64,000 nucleotides of DNA from JASHPR01 sp963729365 (GTDB taxonomy: Bacteria > Actinomycetota > Actinomycetes > Streptosporangiales > Streptosporangiaceae): the NCBI GenBank assembly GCA_963729365.1, contig CAVSNQ010000018.1, positions 62,001 through 126,000 of the forward strand. The letters are read 5' to 3'. The position numbers and the translations under genes are program-made. Positions 21,621-31,463 of this stretch are shown piece by piece. Below the pieces are notes generated by a model that saw only the letters and a list, made by a program, of their open reading frames with translations, was not told where the DNA came from and ran no database searches. Within the stretch, counting starts at the first letter, position 1, and each line of letters opens with the position of its first letter.

Positions 21621-23420
21621 GAAGGAGTCCCGTTGGCGCGAGCCCGGCCCGCGACCGCGTCGCCTCCGGCGGCTGCGGCGGGGAGGCGGCTGCACCGTGA
21701 GGGCTGGGCGGTCGCCCTGATCCTGGCCTGCTACCTGCTGGCCGCCGTGGCGGTGACGTGGCGGCTGTGGGCCGATCCCGCCGCGCGCACGGTCGCCGGG
21801 AATCCGAACGACGCCGACCTCTTCGCCTGGTTCCTGCGCTACGACGCCACCGCGCTCACGCATGGCCGGCTGCCCGCGCTGGTCACGGCGGCGATGAACG
21901 CGCCGCAGGGCATCAACATCATGTGGAATACGTCGCTGCTGCTGCCGGGCGTGCTGCTCGCGCCGGTGACGCTGCTGGCCGGCCCGCAGACCTCGCTCAC
22001 CGTTTTGATGACCGTCGGCTTCGCCGGCTCGGCGGCCAGCCTGTTCCTCGTGCTGCGGCGCTGGGACGTCAGCATCGGCTCCGCGGCGCTCGCGGGCGCG
22101 GTCTACGGGTTCTCCCCGGCGCTGCTGCAGGCCGCCATCGGCCACTACAACCTCCAGCTGGCCGTGCTTCCGCCGCTGATCATCGACGCGGGCCTGCGGC
22201 TGTGCGTCCGCTCGCGGACTCCGGTGCGCGACGGCATCCTCCTTGGCCTGCTCGCCACGGCGCAGTTTTTCACCGGGGAGGAGCTGCTGCTGCTCACCGC
22301 GATCGCCGGGGTCCTGCTGGTGGCGGTGCTCGCCCTGGGCCAGCCGCGGGCCATACCTGGCCGGTGGGCCGCGGCGGCGGCCGGGTTCGGGGTCGCGGCC
22401 GCGGTCACGCTGCTGCTGACCGGTTATGCGCTATGGGTACAGTTCTTCGGCCCGCTGACCCAGCGGGGCAGCTCGTTCACGCCCGACTTCTACAAGAACG
22501 ACCTCACCGGCTTCGTGACCCCGTCGCAGTACCTGCTGTTCCACACCGCCGCCAGCGCGGCGGCGGCCGCCAGGTACCAGGGCGGGACGCCGGAGTATCT
22601 CGCCTACCTGGGCTGGCCGCTGATAGCGGTGCTCGCCGTGGCCGCTCTGTGCTGCTGGAAACGCCCAGCCGTCCGCGCGACCGCGGTGACCCTGGCGGTG
22701 CTCGAACTCCTGTCACTCGGCGGTCATCCCCTGATCGGCGGTACCGTCCAGCCGGGCATCACCTTGCCCTGGCACTGGCTCGAAGCCGTCCCGGTGCTCG
22801 GAACCGCGCTGCCTAACCGCCTGTCGATCGTCGCCGACGGCGTCGCGGCGGCCCTGCTGGCGTTCTGCATCGACCGGGCGCGGGCCTGGGCGGCCGCGGC
22901 CGGCTGGGCCAGGGCCCGGCGGTTGGCTCCGCTGGCGACGGCGGGAGTGGTCGTCGCCTGCCTGCCCCTGATTCCGCTGCCGCTCCCAGCGGCCACCGCC
23001 ACGCCGCTCCCGGCCGGCTGGTCCGCGGCCTTCACCGCGCTGCGTCTTCCCGCTGATGCCCGGGTCCTCGTCGTTCCGGTCCCGACAGCGACCCTGACCG
23101 CCGCGCTGCGCTGGCAGGCCGACACCGGCGAGCCCGGCTCGCTGGCCGGCGGGTATTTCATCGGGCCCGCGTGGAACGGCCAGGCTTACGTTGAGGGCAA
23201 CGGCGTTGCGGTCACCGCCCAGTACCTCGATGGGCTCTGGTCCGGCGGCCCGCGCGCTCGCCCGCCCGCCCGCTCGCAGGTGCAGGCCGACCTGGACAAC
23301 TGGCGGCCGACTGCGGTAGTCGCCGTCACCCGCCTGAACTCGGCGCTCGGGCAGTATCTGGAGCGGCTGTTCGGGCGGCCCGCCATCCAGTCGGGAAGCG
23401 TCCTAGCCTGGCGCAGGTAG
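21612..23420 (+). CDS. Polytopic membrane protein, GT-C glycosyltransferase-like
   Basis: The product is 602 residues with about 12 hydrophobic segments and a soluble C-terminal domain of roughly 130 residues. The first external loop has NPNDADLFAWFLRYDATAL, where the Asp residues resemble the catalytic loop of GT-C enzymes. MNAPQGINIMWNTSLLLPG and YGFSPALLQAAIGHYN are also typical of actinobacterial membrane proteins of this class. The start is uncertain: GTG 21612 has GGGAGGG four bases upstream; TTG 21633 has AAGGAG five bases upstream and removes seven residues. It follows the DUF2079 gene by 70 bases in the same direction, so they may act together. No specific product can be named. Confidence 0.75.
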   Translation: MGEEGVPLARARPATASPPAAAAGRRLHREGWAVALILACYLLAAVAVTWRLWADPAARTVAGNPNDADLFAWFLRYDATALTHGRLPALVTAAMNAPQGINIMWNTSLLLPGVLLAPVTLLAGPQTSLTVLMTVGFAGSAASLFLVLRRWDVSIGSAALAGAVYGFSPALLQAAIGHYNLQLAVLPPLIIDAGLRLCVRSRTPVRDGILLGLLATAQFFTGEELLLLTAIAGVLLVAVLALGQPRAIPGRWAAAAAGFGVAAAVTLLLTGYALWVQFFGPLTQRGSSFTPDFYKNDLTGFVTPSQYLLFHTAASAAAAARYQGGTPEYLAYLGWPLIAVLAVAALCCWKRPAVRATAVTLAVLELLSLGGHPLIGGTVQPGITLPWHWLEAVPVLGTALPNRLSIVADGVAAALLAFCIDRARAWAAAAGWARARRLAPLATAGVVVACLPLIPLPLPAATATPLPAGWSAAFTALRLPADARVLVVPVPTATLTAALRWQADTGEPGSLAGGYFIGPAWNGQAYVEGNGVAVTAQYLDGLWSGGPRARPPARSQVQADLDNWRPTAVVAVTRLNSALGQYLERLFGRPAIQSGSVLAWRR

Positions 23421-23509
23421 GCGCTCAAGTTACCGACCGGTAGGATCACAAGCCTGATCGGCGGCGGGGCCGGCGTACGCTGGCACCCAACCTGTAGCGG
23501 GAGGTCGCC

Positions 23510-25696
23510 TTGGCCCTGCGCATCATCGTCGGACTCGTCCTGACCGCGGTCGCGGCCGCCCTCGCGGGCCGGAGGCTGTGGTGGCTCTACCGCCTCGGCC
23601 GGACCGGCCAGCCGGCGCCGGAACGGATCCAGGCCGTCAGGGAGCATCCCGCGCGGGACGCCGAGGCCCAGGCCACTGAGGTCTTGGGACAGCGCAAGCT
23701 GCTCAAGTGGTCGGTCCCAGGGGTAGCCCACTTCCTGACGTTCTGGGGCTTCATCATCTTGATCCTGACCATCATCGAGGCGTACGGCGACCTGTTCAGC
23801 GCCACGTTCGCGATTCCCGGGATCGGGCACTGGGCCTGGGTCGGCTTCCTGGAGGACCTGTTCGCCGTGGGGGTGCTGGTCGGCATCGCCACGTTCGCGG
23901 TGATCCGGCTGCGGACCAGCCCGAAGCGGGAAGGCCGGAAGTCCCGGTTCGCCGGGTCGCACACCGGTGCGGCGTGGCTCGTTCTGTTCCTGATCTTCCT
24001 GGTGATCGCGACGCTGCTGATCTACCGGGGCGCGCAGATCAATACCGGGGACTTCCCCTACGCGCACGGCGCGTTCGCCTCGCAGATCGTCGGGCACTGG
24101 CTGGCCCCGCTGGGCGTGACCGCGAACAAGGCGCTCGAGACCACGTTCATCCTGGCCCAGCTCGCGGTGATCCTCGGCTTCGGCGTGTTCGTGACCTACT
24201 CCAAGCACCTGCACATCGCGATCGCCCCGCTGAACGTGCTGTACTCCCGGCGCCCCAACGGGCTGGGCGCGCTGCAGCCGATGCGCTCCGGCGGCAAGGT
24301 ACTCGACTTCGAGGAAGCCGACCCGGACACCGACATCTTCGGCCGCGGCAAGATCGAGGACTTCACCTGGAAGGGCATGCTGGACATGGCCACCTGCACC
24401 GAGTGCGGGCGCTGCCAGTCCCAGTGCCCGGCCTGGGTGACCGAAAAGCCGCTGTCGCCGAAGATGCTGATACTCGACCTGCGGGATCATGCGTTGGCCA
24501 AGGCCCCGTACCTGATGGCCGGATCGGACGAGGCCAGGGCGAAGCTCTCTGACTCAGAGAAAGCCGAGGCGGAGCGGCCCCTGGTCGGGGACTCGTCGGT
24601 GAACGGGGTGATCGATCCTGACGTCCTCTGGTCCTGCACCAACTGCGGTGCCTGCGTCGAGGAGTGCCCGGTCGACATCGAGCACATCGACCACATCTCC
24701 GACATGCGCCGGCATCAGGTGCTGATCGAGTCGGCGTTCCCGGCCGAGGCGTCTTCGATGCTGAAGAACCTGGAGAGCAAGGGCGACCCATGGGGCATGG
24801 GCGGGGCCAGGCGGCTCGAATGGGCCGAGGGCCTGGACTTTGAGGTACCTGTCGTCGAAGGCCCGATCGGCGAGGACGTCGAGTACCTGTTCTGGGTGGG
24901 CTGCGCCGGGGCACTGGAGGACCGAGCCCGTAAGACCACGCGGGCGATCGCGGAGCTGCTGCACACCGCGGGGGTCTCGTTCGCGGTCCTGGGCCCGGCC
25001 GAAACGTGCACCGGGGATCCGGCCCGGCGGATCGGCAACGAGTTCGTGTACTCGATGCTGGCCCAGCAGAACATCGCGACGCTGAACGAGGCCGGGGCAC
25101 GCAAGATCGTGGCCAGCTGCCCGCACTGCTTCAACACGCTCGCGAACGAATACCCGCAGCTCGGCGGCGACTACGAGGTGATCCACCACACCCAGCTGCT
25201 GGCCCGGCTGGTGGCCGAGGGCAAGCTCACCCCGGTGACCCCGGTCGATGAGAAGATCACTTATCACGACCCGTGCTTCCTCGGCCGGCACAACCGGATC
25301 TTCACGGCACCGCGGGAGATCATGGAGCAGGTTCCCGGCGTGCGGGCGCAGGAGATGCACCGCTGCAAGGAGCGCGGGTTCTGCTGCGGCGCGGGCGGCG
25401 CGCGGATGTGGATGGAGGAGCGGATCGGCAAGCGGATCAACACCGAGCGGATCGACGAGGCCCTCGGCACCAACCCGGACACCATCTCCACGGGATGCCC
25501 GTACTGCCTGGTCATGCTCGGTGACGCGGTCGCCGCCAAGAAGAGTTCCGGCGAGGCCAGCCCCACGCTCGAGGTGGTGGACGTGGCGCAGCTGCTGGCC
25601 CGGTCGGTGCGGACGCCAGAGCCGGCCACCGCATCCGGTCCGCCAGCCGCCGGCCCGGGCGGCGGTGACCAGCCGGCCTCCGAGGAACCGGCCTGA
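23510..25696 (+). CDS. Membrane-anchored Fe-S oxidoreductase, heterodisulfide-reductase/CCG-domain family
   Basis: The 728-residue protein has about six N-terminal transmembrane segments (residues 1-245, NarI/DsrM-like). Next come two [4Fe-4S] motifs, CTECGRCQSQCP near residue 295 and CTNCGACVEECP near residue 380. Two cysteine-rich CCG domains follow (SCPHCFNT and, later, FCCGAGGARMW). Mycobacterium has a close counterpart (Rv0338c type) and related proteins exist across actinobacteria. It probably passes electrons between a quinone and a soluble partner; donor and acceptor are unknown. The TTG at 23510 has GGGAGG upstream. The C-terminus is a Pro/Ala/Gly tail. It is closely followed by the TMEM175-type gene. 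Confidence 0.88.
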   Translation: MALRIIVGLVLTAVAAALAGRRLWWLYRLGRTGQPAPERIQAVREHPARDAEAQATEVLGQRKLLKWSVPGVAHFLTFWGFIILILTIIEAYGDLFSATFAIPGIGHWAWVGFLEDLFAVGVLVGIATFAVIRLRTSPKREGRKSRFAGSHTGAAWLVLFLIFLVIATLLIYRGAQINTGDFPYAHGAFASQIVGHWLAPLGVTANKALETTFILAQLAVILGFGVFVTYSKHLHIAIAPLNVLYSRRPNGLGALQPMRSGGKVLDFEEADPDTDIFGRGKIEDFTWKGMLDMATCTECGRCQSQCPAWVTEKPLSPKMLILDLRDHALAKAPYLMAGSDEARAKLSDSEKAEAERPLVGDSSVNGVIDPDVLWSCTNCGACVEECPVDIEHIDHISDMRRHQVLIESAFPAEASSMLKNLESKGDPWGMGGARRLEWAEGLDFEVPVVEGPIGEDVEYLFWVGCAGALEDRARKTTRAIAELLHTAGVSFAVLGPAETCTGDPARRIGNEFVYSMLAQQNIATLNEAGARKIVASCPHCFNTLANEYPQLGGDYEVIHHTQLLARLVAEGKLTPVTPVDEKITYHDPCFLGRHNRIFTAPREIMEQVPGVRAQEMHRCKERGFCCGAGGARMWMEERIGKRINTERIDEALGTNPDTISTGCPYCLVMLGDAVAAKKSSGEASPTLEVVDVAQLLARSVRTPEPATASGPPAAGPGGGDQPASEEPA

Positions 25697-25711
25697 TCCC
25701 GAGGCCAGCGG

Positions 25712-26380
25712 ATGGACTCCCGGCGCGCTGAGTCCTTCAGCGACGGCGTATTCGCCGTCGCCATCACCGTGCTGATCTTCAACCTGCTGCCGATCGGCCG
25801 CGATGCGCTCAGCTACCGGTCGCTGGCCAGTGCCTGGCCGCAGTACGCCGCCTACGTGGTCAGCTTCCTGACCATCGGCATCATGTGGATGAACCACCAC
25901 ACCCTGTTCGGTCACGTGCGGCTCATCGACCGGTCGCTGCTGGTGCTGAACCTGTTGCTGCTCATGGGCGTGGTCGCGATCCCGTTCCCCACCGCGCTGG
26001 TGGCCGAGCACCTCACCGGGCCGAACGTGTCGGGCGGTCAGCCCGCGGCGGTGGTCTACGGAGTTGTCATGATCGCGATCTCGCTCTGCTACAACGCGAT
26101 CTGGGAGTACCTGGTCAGGCACGCCGAGGCACTGGGGTCCGGGAGCACCAGGCGGCAGCTACGCGACTCGATCCCGCAGCTTGGCTGGAGGCTGGTGCCG
26201 GGCCTGAGGATCCCGCGCTGGAGCATCGGCCTCGGCGGCTACCTGGTCGGCGTGCTGATCGCGGCGCTCGGCTCGGCGAGTGGAGCACTGGCCGTGTACG
26301 GCCTGCTCGCGGTCTATTACCTGTTCAATCATCTGCCCGATCCCGTCACCGAAGACGCTCCGGCGCCGCCCGCGCGTTAG
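25712..26380 (+). CDS. TMEM175-family (DUF1211) predicted potassium channel
   Basis: The 222-residue membrane protein begins RRAESFSDGVFAVAITVLI, carrying the FSDGVFAVAIT signature of TMEM175 proteins, in which the first helix lines the pore. About six transmembrane helices follow. Bacterial members form tetrameric K+ leak channels, by family knowledge. It starts 15 bases after the Fe-S reductase stop, so the two are probably co-transcribed. Its stop abuts the histidine kinase stop on the other strand with no gap. Confidence 0.88.
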   Translation: MDSRRAESFSDGVFAVAITVLIFNLLPIGRDALSYRSLASAWPQYAAYVVSFLTIGIMWMNHHTLFGHVRLIDRSLLVLNLLLLMGVVAIPFPTALVAEHLTGPNVSGGQPAAVVYGVVMIAISLCYNAIWEYLVRHAEALGSGSTRRQLRDSIPQLGWRLVPGLRIPRWSIGLGGYLVGVLIAALGSASGALAVYGLLAVYYLFNHLPDPVTEDAPAPPAR

Positions 26381-27820
26381 TTACGGCTCAGGGTGGGGAG
26401 CGGCGCGGGTCGGCAGCCAGATGCGCACTCGGGTGCCGCGGCCGGTCCACGACTCCAGCGTGGCCTGCCCGCCATGCGCGCGGGCGATGGCCTGGACGAT
26501 CGACAGGCCCAGCCCGCTGCCGCCGCTGCCGCGGTCGCCCCCGCCGTTGGCCGACTCGGCGGCGCGGTGGAATCTGTCGAAGGCCCGGGCGGCGTCCTCG
26601 GCGGACATGCCGGGCCCGCCGTCGGCCACCTCGAGCAGCACCCCCTCGGTCAGGGCGCCGAGCCGCACCGCCACCGGCGTCGTCACCGGCGTGTGGGCGC
26701 GGACGTTGCCGAGCAGGTTCGCGAGTACCTGACGGATCCGGGCCTCGTCGACGATGACGACCAGCCGAGGCGGTGCCTCGGCCCGGACCGGGCGCTCCGG
26801 CTCGACCGCCACCGCGTCGGCGACCGCGTCGCGCACCACGCCGGCCAGGTCGGTCTCGGCCAGGTCGAGCGACGAGGTCCGGTCCAGCCTGGCCAGCTCG
26901 AGCAGCTCAGCCACGAGCGTGCTCATCCGCTCAGCCTCCTGCTCGATCCTGCGCATGGCGTTGGGCAGCTGGTCCGGGCCGAGCGCTCCCTGCCGGTACA
27001 GCTCGGCGTAGCCGCGGATGGTAGTCAGCGGGGTGCGCAGCTCGTGCGAGGCGTCGGCAGCGAACTCGCGTACCTTCTGCTCGGAGCGCAGCCGCGCGCC
27101 GAACGCCTGCTGGATCCGGTCGAGCATGGTGTTGATGGCCGACCCGAGCCGGCCCACCTCGGTTCGTTCGTCCGCATCGGCGACCCGCGCGGTGAGATCC
27201 CCCCTCGAGGTGATCTCGTTGGCCGTGCTGGCCATTTCGTCCAGCGGTTCCAGCCCGCGCCCGATCAGCCAGCCGCCGCCGATCACGAGCAGCGCGATCA
27301 GCCCCCCGCCGGTGATCAGCTCGCTGATGACAACGACGCCGACCTGGCTGTTCACGGTGTCGCCGGAATGCGCGACGACGAGGACGTAGCGGCCCGGCGG
27401 CGCCGTGAACCCGGCGTTGGCCAGATCGTCCGCGACGATCACCCGCGCGACCGCGTGGACCCGCTCGCCGCTCGCGAGAGTGATCGTGGCCGGTTCGCGG
27501 GCGAACTCGGTCCGGTAGTCGGCGAGGCTCAGCTGGCTCAGGGCGGTCCCGAGTTCGCTCGCCGGCTGGCCGGGAGTGATCTGCACGATCTGGCCGGTGC
27601 GGACCGAGACGGCCACAGCCAGGAAACCGTCCGCGTTGGCGGCCAGCTTCGCCGGGCCGCGCGCGGACTCGGCGATCAGGTCGGCGTTGAACGCGTTGCT
27701 CACGCGGTTGGTCAGCACGACGGTGGTGACGGCCCCCATGATGAGCAGGAAGATCGCGGTCACGGCGATCAGCAGGACGAGCATGCGCGCGCGCAGCGAC
27801 AGCCTGCGGGAACTGTTCAT
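26381..27820 (-). CDS. Two-component sensor histidine kinase
   Basis: The 479-residue kinase has a transmembrane segment at residues 12-36, an extracytoplasmic sensor of about 130 residues, a second transmembrane segment near 175-195, and a HAMP domain (GRGLEPLDEMASTANEI). The HisKA H-box is FAADASHELRTPLTTIRGY, and the ATPase has N-box VLANLLGNVRAHTP, GPGMS and GSGLGLSIV. The H-box and N-box match the MprB/TcrY/TrcS group of actinobacterial kinases. The signal is unknown. It follows its response regulator by 40 bases on the same strand. Confidence 0.93.
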   Translation of the reverse strand: MNSSRRLSLRARMLVLLIAVTAIFLLIMGAVTTVVLTNRVSNAFNADLIAESARGPAKLAANADGFLAVAVSVRTGQIVQITPGQPASELGTALSQLSLADYRTEFAREPATITLASGERVHAVARVIVADDLANAGFTAPPGRYVLVVAHSGDTVNSQVGVVVISELITGGGLIALLVIGGGWLIGRGLEPLDEMASTANEITSRGDLTARVADADERTEVGRLGSAINTMLDRIQQAFGARLRSEQKVREFAADASHELRTPLTTIRGYAELYRQGALGPDQLPNAMRRIEQEAERMSTLVAELLELARLDRTSSLDLAETDLAGVVRDAVADAVAVEPERPVRAEAPPRLVVIVDEARIRQVLANLLGNVRAHTPVTTPVAVRLGALTEGVLLEVADGGPGMSAEDAARAFDRFHRAAESANGGGDRGSGGSGLGLSIVQAIARAHGGQATLESWTGRGTRVRIWLPTRAAPHPEP

Positions 27821-27860
27821 CAGCCCGCCTCTTACCCGCCCGCGCCGACCATCGCCGCCA

Positions 27861-28598
27861 TCACCCGGGCCCGGCCTGCCCCCGCTCTGGCAGCCGGAGG
27901 CTGTAGCCCACCCCGCGCTGGGTGTGGATGATGGGCGGGCCGAGCGGATCTAGCTTGCGCCGCAGGTAGCTGACGTAAGTTTCGACAATCTGGGACTCGC
28001 CCGCGTAGTCCCATCCCCACACGTTCTCCAGCAGCTGGGCCCGGGTGAGCACCCGTCCCTGGTGCCGGATCAGGTAGGCGAGCAGGCGGAACTCGGTGGG
28101 AGACAGCTCAACGGGGATGCCCGCCCGGTGCACGGTCCAGCGTGCCTCGTCGAGTTCCACGTCCCCGGCGCGCAGGATCTCCCCGTCGCCGTCCTGCTCA
28201 TCGCCGTGGGCGGTCCTGGACGCGCGGCGCAGTACCGCGCGGACCCTGGCCACCAGGGCCTCGACCGAGAATGGCTTCGTCACGTAGTCATCGCCGCCGA
28301 GGGCCAGGCCGGTGACGGTATCCGACGAGGTGTCCCGGGCGGTCAGGAAGATGACCGGGACCTCGTTGCCCGCGGCGCGCAGCCTGCGGCACACCTCGAA
28401 GCCGTCCATGTCCGGCAGCATCACGTCGAGGACGATCAGGTCGGGCCGGTCGGCCTCCGCCTGCCGCAGCGCGGCCTTCCCGGTCGCCGCCGTGGTCACC
28501 GAGCAGCCGTGGAACTTCAGCGCGACCTGGACGAGCTCGCGAATGTTGGGCTCGTCGTCCACGACGAGCACCTGGGGAATCTGGTCGTTGTCTGTCAT
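27861..28598 (-). CDS. OmpR/PhoB-family response regulator
   Basis: The 245-residue regulator has a receiver domain with acidic pocket VVDDEPNI, phosphoacceptor Asp in LIVLDVMLPDMDGFEV, and Thr/Lys in LTARD and VTKPFSVEAL. It ends in a winged-helix DNA-binding domain (PTEFRLLAYLIRHQGRVLTRAQLL and YVSYLRRKLDPLGPPIIHTQRGVGY). It is the partner of the downstream kinase. A strong terminator lies upstream at 28704-28739, so the pair has its own promoter within about 100 bases. Confidence 0.94.
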   Translation of the reverse strand: MTDNDQIPQVLVVDDEPNIRELVQVALKFHGCSVTTAATGKAALRQAEADRPDLIVLDVMLPDMDGFEVCRRLRAAGNEVPVIFLTARDTSSDTVTGLALGGDDYVTKPFSVEALVARVRAVLRRASRTAHGDEQDGDGEILRAGDVELDEARWTVHRAGIPVELSPTEFRLLAYLIRHQGRVLTRAQLLENVWGWDYAGESQIVETYVSYLRRKLDPLGPPIIHTQRGVGYSLRLPERGQAGPG

Positions 28599-28703
28599 GG
28601 GATATCGGGCTCATTCTCGCGCGCTGGGTGACCGCCGCGGACACCAGCCGGGCATTCCGTGAAGCATCGGCGAAGACGCCGCCGCCAGCCATCGCGCGGA
28701 CAC

Positions 28704-28739
28704 GGCATCATCCGGGGCTCGAATGCCCCGGATGATGCC
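28704..28739 (-). terminator. Strong hairpin terminator
   Basis: GGCATCATCCGGGGC and its perfect reverse complement form a 15-bp stem with a 6-base loop (tcgaat). It is placed 30 bases after the stop of the leftward gene at 28771-29614 and before the response regulator. There is no clear U-tract, which is common in actinobacterial terminators. Confidence 0.75.
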
Positions 28740-28770
28740 CGGCAGTGCGCGATCGGCCCGTTGCCGATGG

Positions 28771-29614
28771 CTATGAGCCCGATGCCGAGCTGCCCGGGCT
28801 TGGCGTGCTGCCGGAACTCGGGGTGCTGCCGGAGTTCGCGGCGAGCACGATCAGCCGGGCGTCGTAGCCACCGCTGATCACGGGGCCGCCAGCGAAGACG
28901 TGCTCGCCGTCGGACAGCGCGCCGGTGCTGGTCTTCTGGCCGTCCTGGCGGATCACGGTGTTGCTCTCCAGGACCCAGGTCCAGGTGGTGCCGTCCTTGG
29001 CCTGCACGACAATGTCGCTGCCGCTGACCGACTCGATCACGCCGCGCTCAAAGGCGATGGTGCGCGGCCCGGTCTTGGTCTCGAACGTGAACTCGCCGTG
29101 GATCCCGCCCAGCAGGCGCAGCCTCCGCAGCGGATGCCCGCACCGCCGCAGGACGGCCCGGGCCGCGAACGGGTACCCGGCTGCCTTGAGCTTCGCGGCC
29201 CGGCTCAGGCAGGGGTGAGCCGTCGCGGAAGCCGTCACGAGGCTGCTGTCCGTCGCGGGTGAGCTTGGTGACGAGGCCGAGTTCAGCATGGCGTTCAGCT
29301 GTGCCGCCGGTCCGGTGGGCCCGCCCGCTGCCGGGGCAGCACTGCTCGAGAGTTCCGCGGTGGCGAATCCGCCGCCGGCCAGCAGCGCGGCGAGCGCGAG
29401 CCCGGCACCCCACCAGACGGCCCGGCCGTGCCGTCGCGGCGGGCTGGGCGGGGTGGGTGGCCCGCCGGGCTGAGATGGCTGGCCCCAGCCTGGTCCGAGC
29501 GGGCCGGGCTGACCCCAGCCGCCCTGACCGGCACGGCCCGGCCGATGGTCCTATTTCCTGCGTCGGCCAGAAGTCTTGCGGATCGCCGCTGGGCGGCTCA
29601 TGCGTGTTGTCCAT
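28771..29614 (-). CDS. Membrane-anchored exported protein with DUF5666-like C-terminus, interrupted by an apparent frameshift
   Basis: From an ATG at 29614 the frame reads MDNTHEPPSGDPQDFWPTQ. After one base is removed from the GGG run at 29537-29539, it joins a frame reading GQGGWGQPGPLGPGWGQP, then an RRHGRAVWWGAGLALAALLAG membrane anchor. The C-terminus (GEFTFETKTGPRTIAFERG, WVLESNTVI, DGEHVFAGG) looks like a small OB-like DUF5666 barrel. The anchor frame has no ATG/GTG/TTG before residue 90, supporting a real frameshift in the sequence as given. The predicted length is about 280 residues: a Gly/Pro/Gln-rich cytoplasmic tail, one membrane span, and an extracytoplasmic domain. Function unknown; it is upstream of a two-component pair but separated from it by a terminator. 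Confidence 0.65.
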
Positions 29615-29707
29615 GACACCGAGACTGCCGCAGCGGCCTGTGACCGTAGCCTGCACATCCTGGGATCTATCTGGGAACGCTCCCCGAATATGCCCCGGGA
29701 ACAGCGG

Positions 29708-31438
29708 CTACATGCGCTCGGGCACCGGGACGCCGAGCAGATCCAGACCGGTCAGCAGCACCCGCAGGGTCAGCGCGGACAGGGCCAGCCTGCTGCTGCG
29801 GACGGATTCCTCGGCCGCCTGCAGGACCGGGCACTGCTCGTAGAACGTGGTGAACGCGCTCGCCGTCTCGAACAGGAAGGCCGCGAGTTTGTGCGGCTCG
29901 GCGGCCTCGGACACCTGCCAGACCGCCGCGCCGAACCCGAGCAGCTGCAGGGCCAGCGCCCGCTCGGCGTCCTTGGTGAGCCGGATCGGGCCGACGGCCT
30001 CATCCGGCTCGATCCCGGCCCTGCGGAAGATCGAGCGGATTCGCGCGGTGGCGTACTGCAGGTACGGGCCGGTGTTACCGGTCAGCGCGAGCATCCGGTC
30101 GAAGTCGAGCACGTAGCCGGAGTCGCGGGCCACGGACAGATCGGCGTACTTCAGCGCGCCGATGCCGACCGCCTCGGCGATCTGGCTGCGAAGTTCCGGG
30201 TCGTCGTACCGGTCCTTGATGATCTCCTCGGCCCGCTCGACCGCCTCGTCGATCAGGTCAGCCAGCTTAACCGAGCGGCCGGTCCTGGCGCGGAACCGCT
30301 TGCGGTCGGCTCCGGTGACCAATCCGATCGCCGCGTGCTCCGCGCTGACGGCGTCGGTCAGCCAGCCCGCCTGGCGCGCGACAGCGAACACCATCTCGAA
30401 ATGCTGGGCCTGCTCGGACCCGACCACGTAGATGAGGCGGTCCGCGTGCAGGTCACAAATCCGGTACCGGATTGCGGCCATGTCCGTGGAGGCGTACCCG
30501 TAGCCCCCGTCGGACTTGCGCAGGATCAGCGGCAGCGGCGAGCCGTCCCGGCCGGTGAACCCGGGCGGGAACGCGCAGAGCGCCCCGTCGCTGATCACCG
30601 CGACGCCCTTCGCCTGCAGCTCATCGCAGACGTCCGCGAGCATCGAGTTGTAGAAGCTCTCCGGCGCCAGGTCGGCATCGGTGAGCGTGACACCGAGCCG
30701 CGCATAGATGGTGTTGTAGTACTTCTTGGTGTCGTTGATCAGCATGGTCCACAGGCGCAGTGTCTCCGGATCTCCCGCCTGCAGCGCGACGACTCGGAGG
30801 CGTGACCGCTCAGCGAACGACGCATCCGCCTTGAACTTGGCGTTGGCCGCCTGGTAGAAAGCGTTGATCTCGCCCGCGGCGAGCTGCTCGTTGGCTGCTT
30901 CCTCGCCTACGTCGAGCAGATGCTCAAGCAATATGCCGAACTGAGTGCCCCAGTCGCCGATGTGGTTAGCCCGGATCACCGCGTGGCCGAGATATTCAAG
31001 GACGCGCACCACCGAGTCGCCAACGACCGTGGTGCGCAAATGGCCGACGTGCATTTCCCTGGCCACGTTCGGCGCCGAGTAGTCGACCACGATCCTCTGG
31101 GCGGGGCTGGCCGCGGCGACCCCCAGGCGCGGGTCTTCGAGCTGGGCCGTGGCCTCGGCGGCGATCCAGGCGTCACGCAGCGTGAGGTTGATGAAACCTG
31201 GCCCGCTCACCTCCGCCGCCTCGATCACCTCGCTGCCGCCCAGGTGGCTGGCCAGCTCGGCGGCGACATCGCGCGGCGGCCGGTTCAGCCGCTTGGCCAG
31301 CGGCAGCGCGACGTTGGCCTGGTAGTCGGCGAACTGGGAAGGCCGGATCACCGGATCGGCATCCGCGTACTCCGGGCCGAACGCGACAGCGAGGGCACCG
31401 CTCATCAGCTGGGCCAGCGCCTGCTGCGGATCGGTCAT
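29708..31438 (-). CDS. argS: Arginyl-tRNA synthetase
   Basis: The 576-residue class I synthetase charges tRNA-Arg. The N-terminal additional domain recognises the tRNA. The catalytic site shows SAPNVAREMHVGHLRTT (HIGH-type motif HVGH) and HIGDWGTQFG. The degenerate KMSKS region FRARTGRSVKLADLIDEA is typical of ArgRS, and the protein ends in the DALR anticodon domain with the family ending PVPERM. It starts 25 bases after the plsX stop on the same strand, so the two probably share a transcript. Confidence 0.96.
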   Translation of the reverse strand: MTDPQQALAQLMSGALAVAFGPEYADADPVIRPSQFADYQANVALPLAKRLNRPPRDVAAELASHLGGSEVIEAAEVSGPGFINLTLRDAWIAAEATAQLEDPRLGVAAASPAQRIVVDYSAPNVAREMHVGHLRTTVVGDSVVRVLEYLGHAVIRANHIGDWGTQFGILLEHLLDVGEEAANEQLAAGEINAFYQAANAKFKADASFAERSRLRVVALQAGDPETLRLWTMLINDTKKYYNTIYARLGVTLTDADLAPESFYNSMLADVCDELQAKGVAVISDGALCAFPPGFTGRDGSPLPLILRKSDGGYGYASTDMAAIRYRICDLHADRLIYVVGSEQAQHFEMVFAVARQAGWLTDAVSAEHAAIGLVTGADRKRFRARTGRSVKLADLIDEAVERAEEIIKDRYDDPELRSQIAEAVGIGALKYADLSVARDSGYVLDFDRMLALTGNTGPYLQYATARIRSIFRRAGIEPDEAVGPIRLTKDAERALALQLLGFGAAVWQVSEAAEPHKLAAFLFETASAFTTFYEQCPVLQAAEESVRSSRLALSALTLRVLLTGLDLLGVPVPERM

Positions 31439-31463
31439 GAAACAAGCCTATCGGCTTGCGGCT

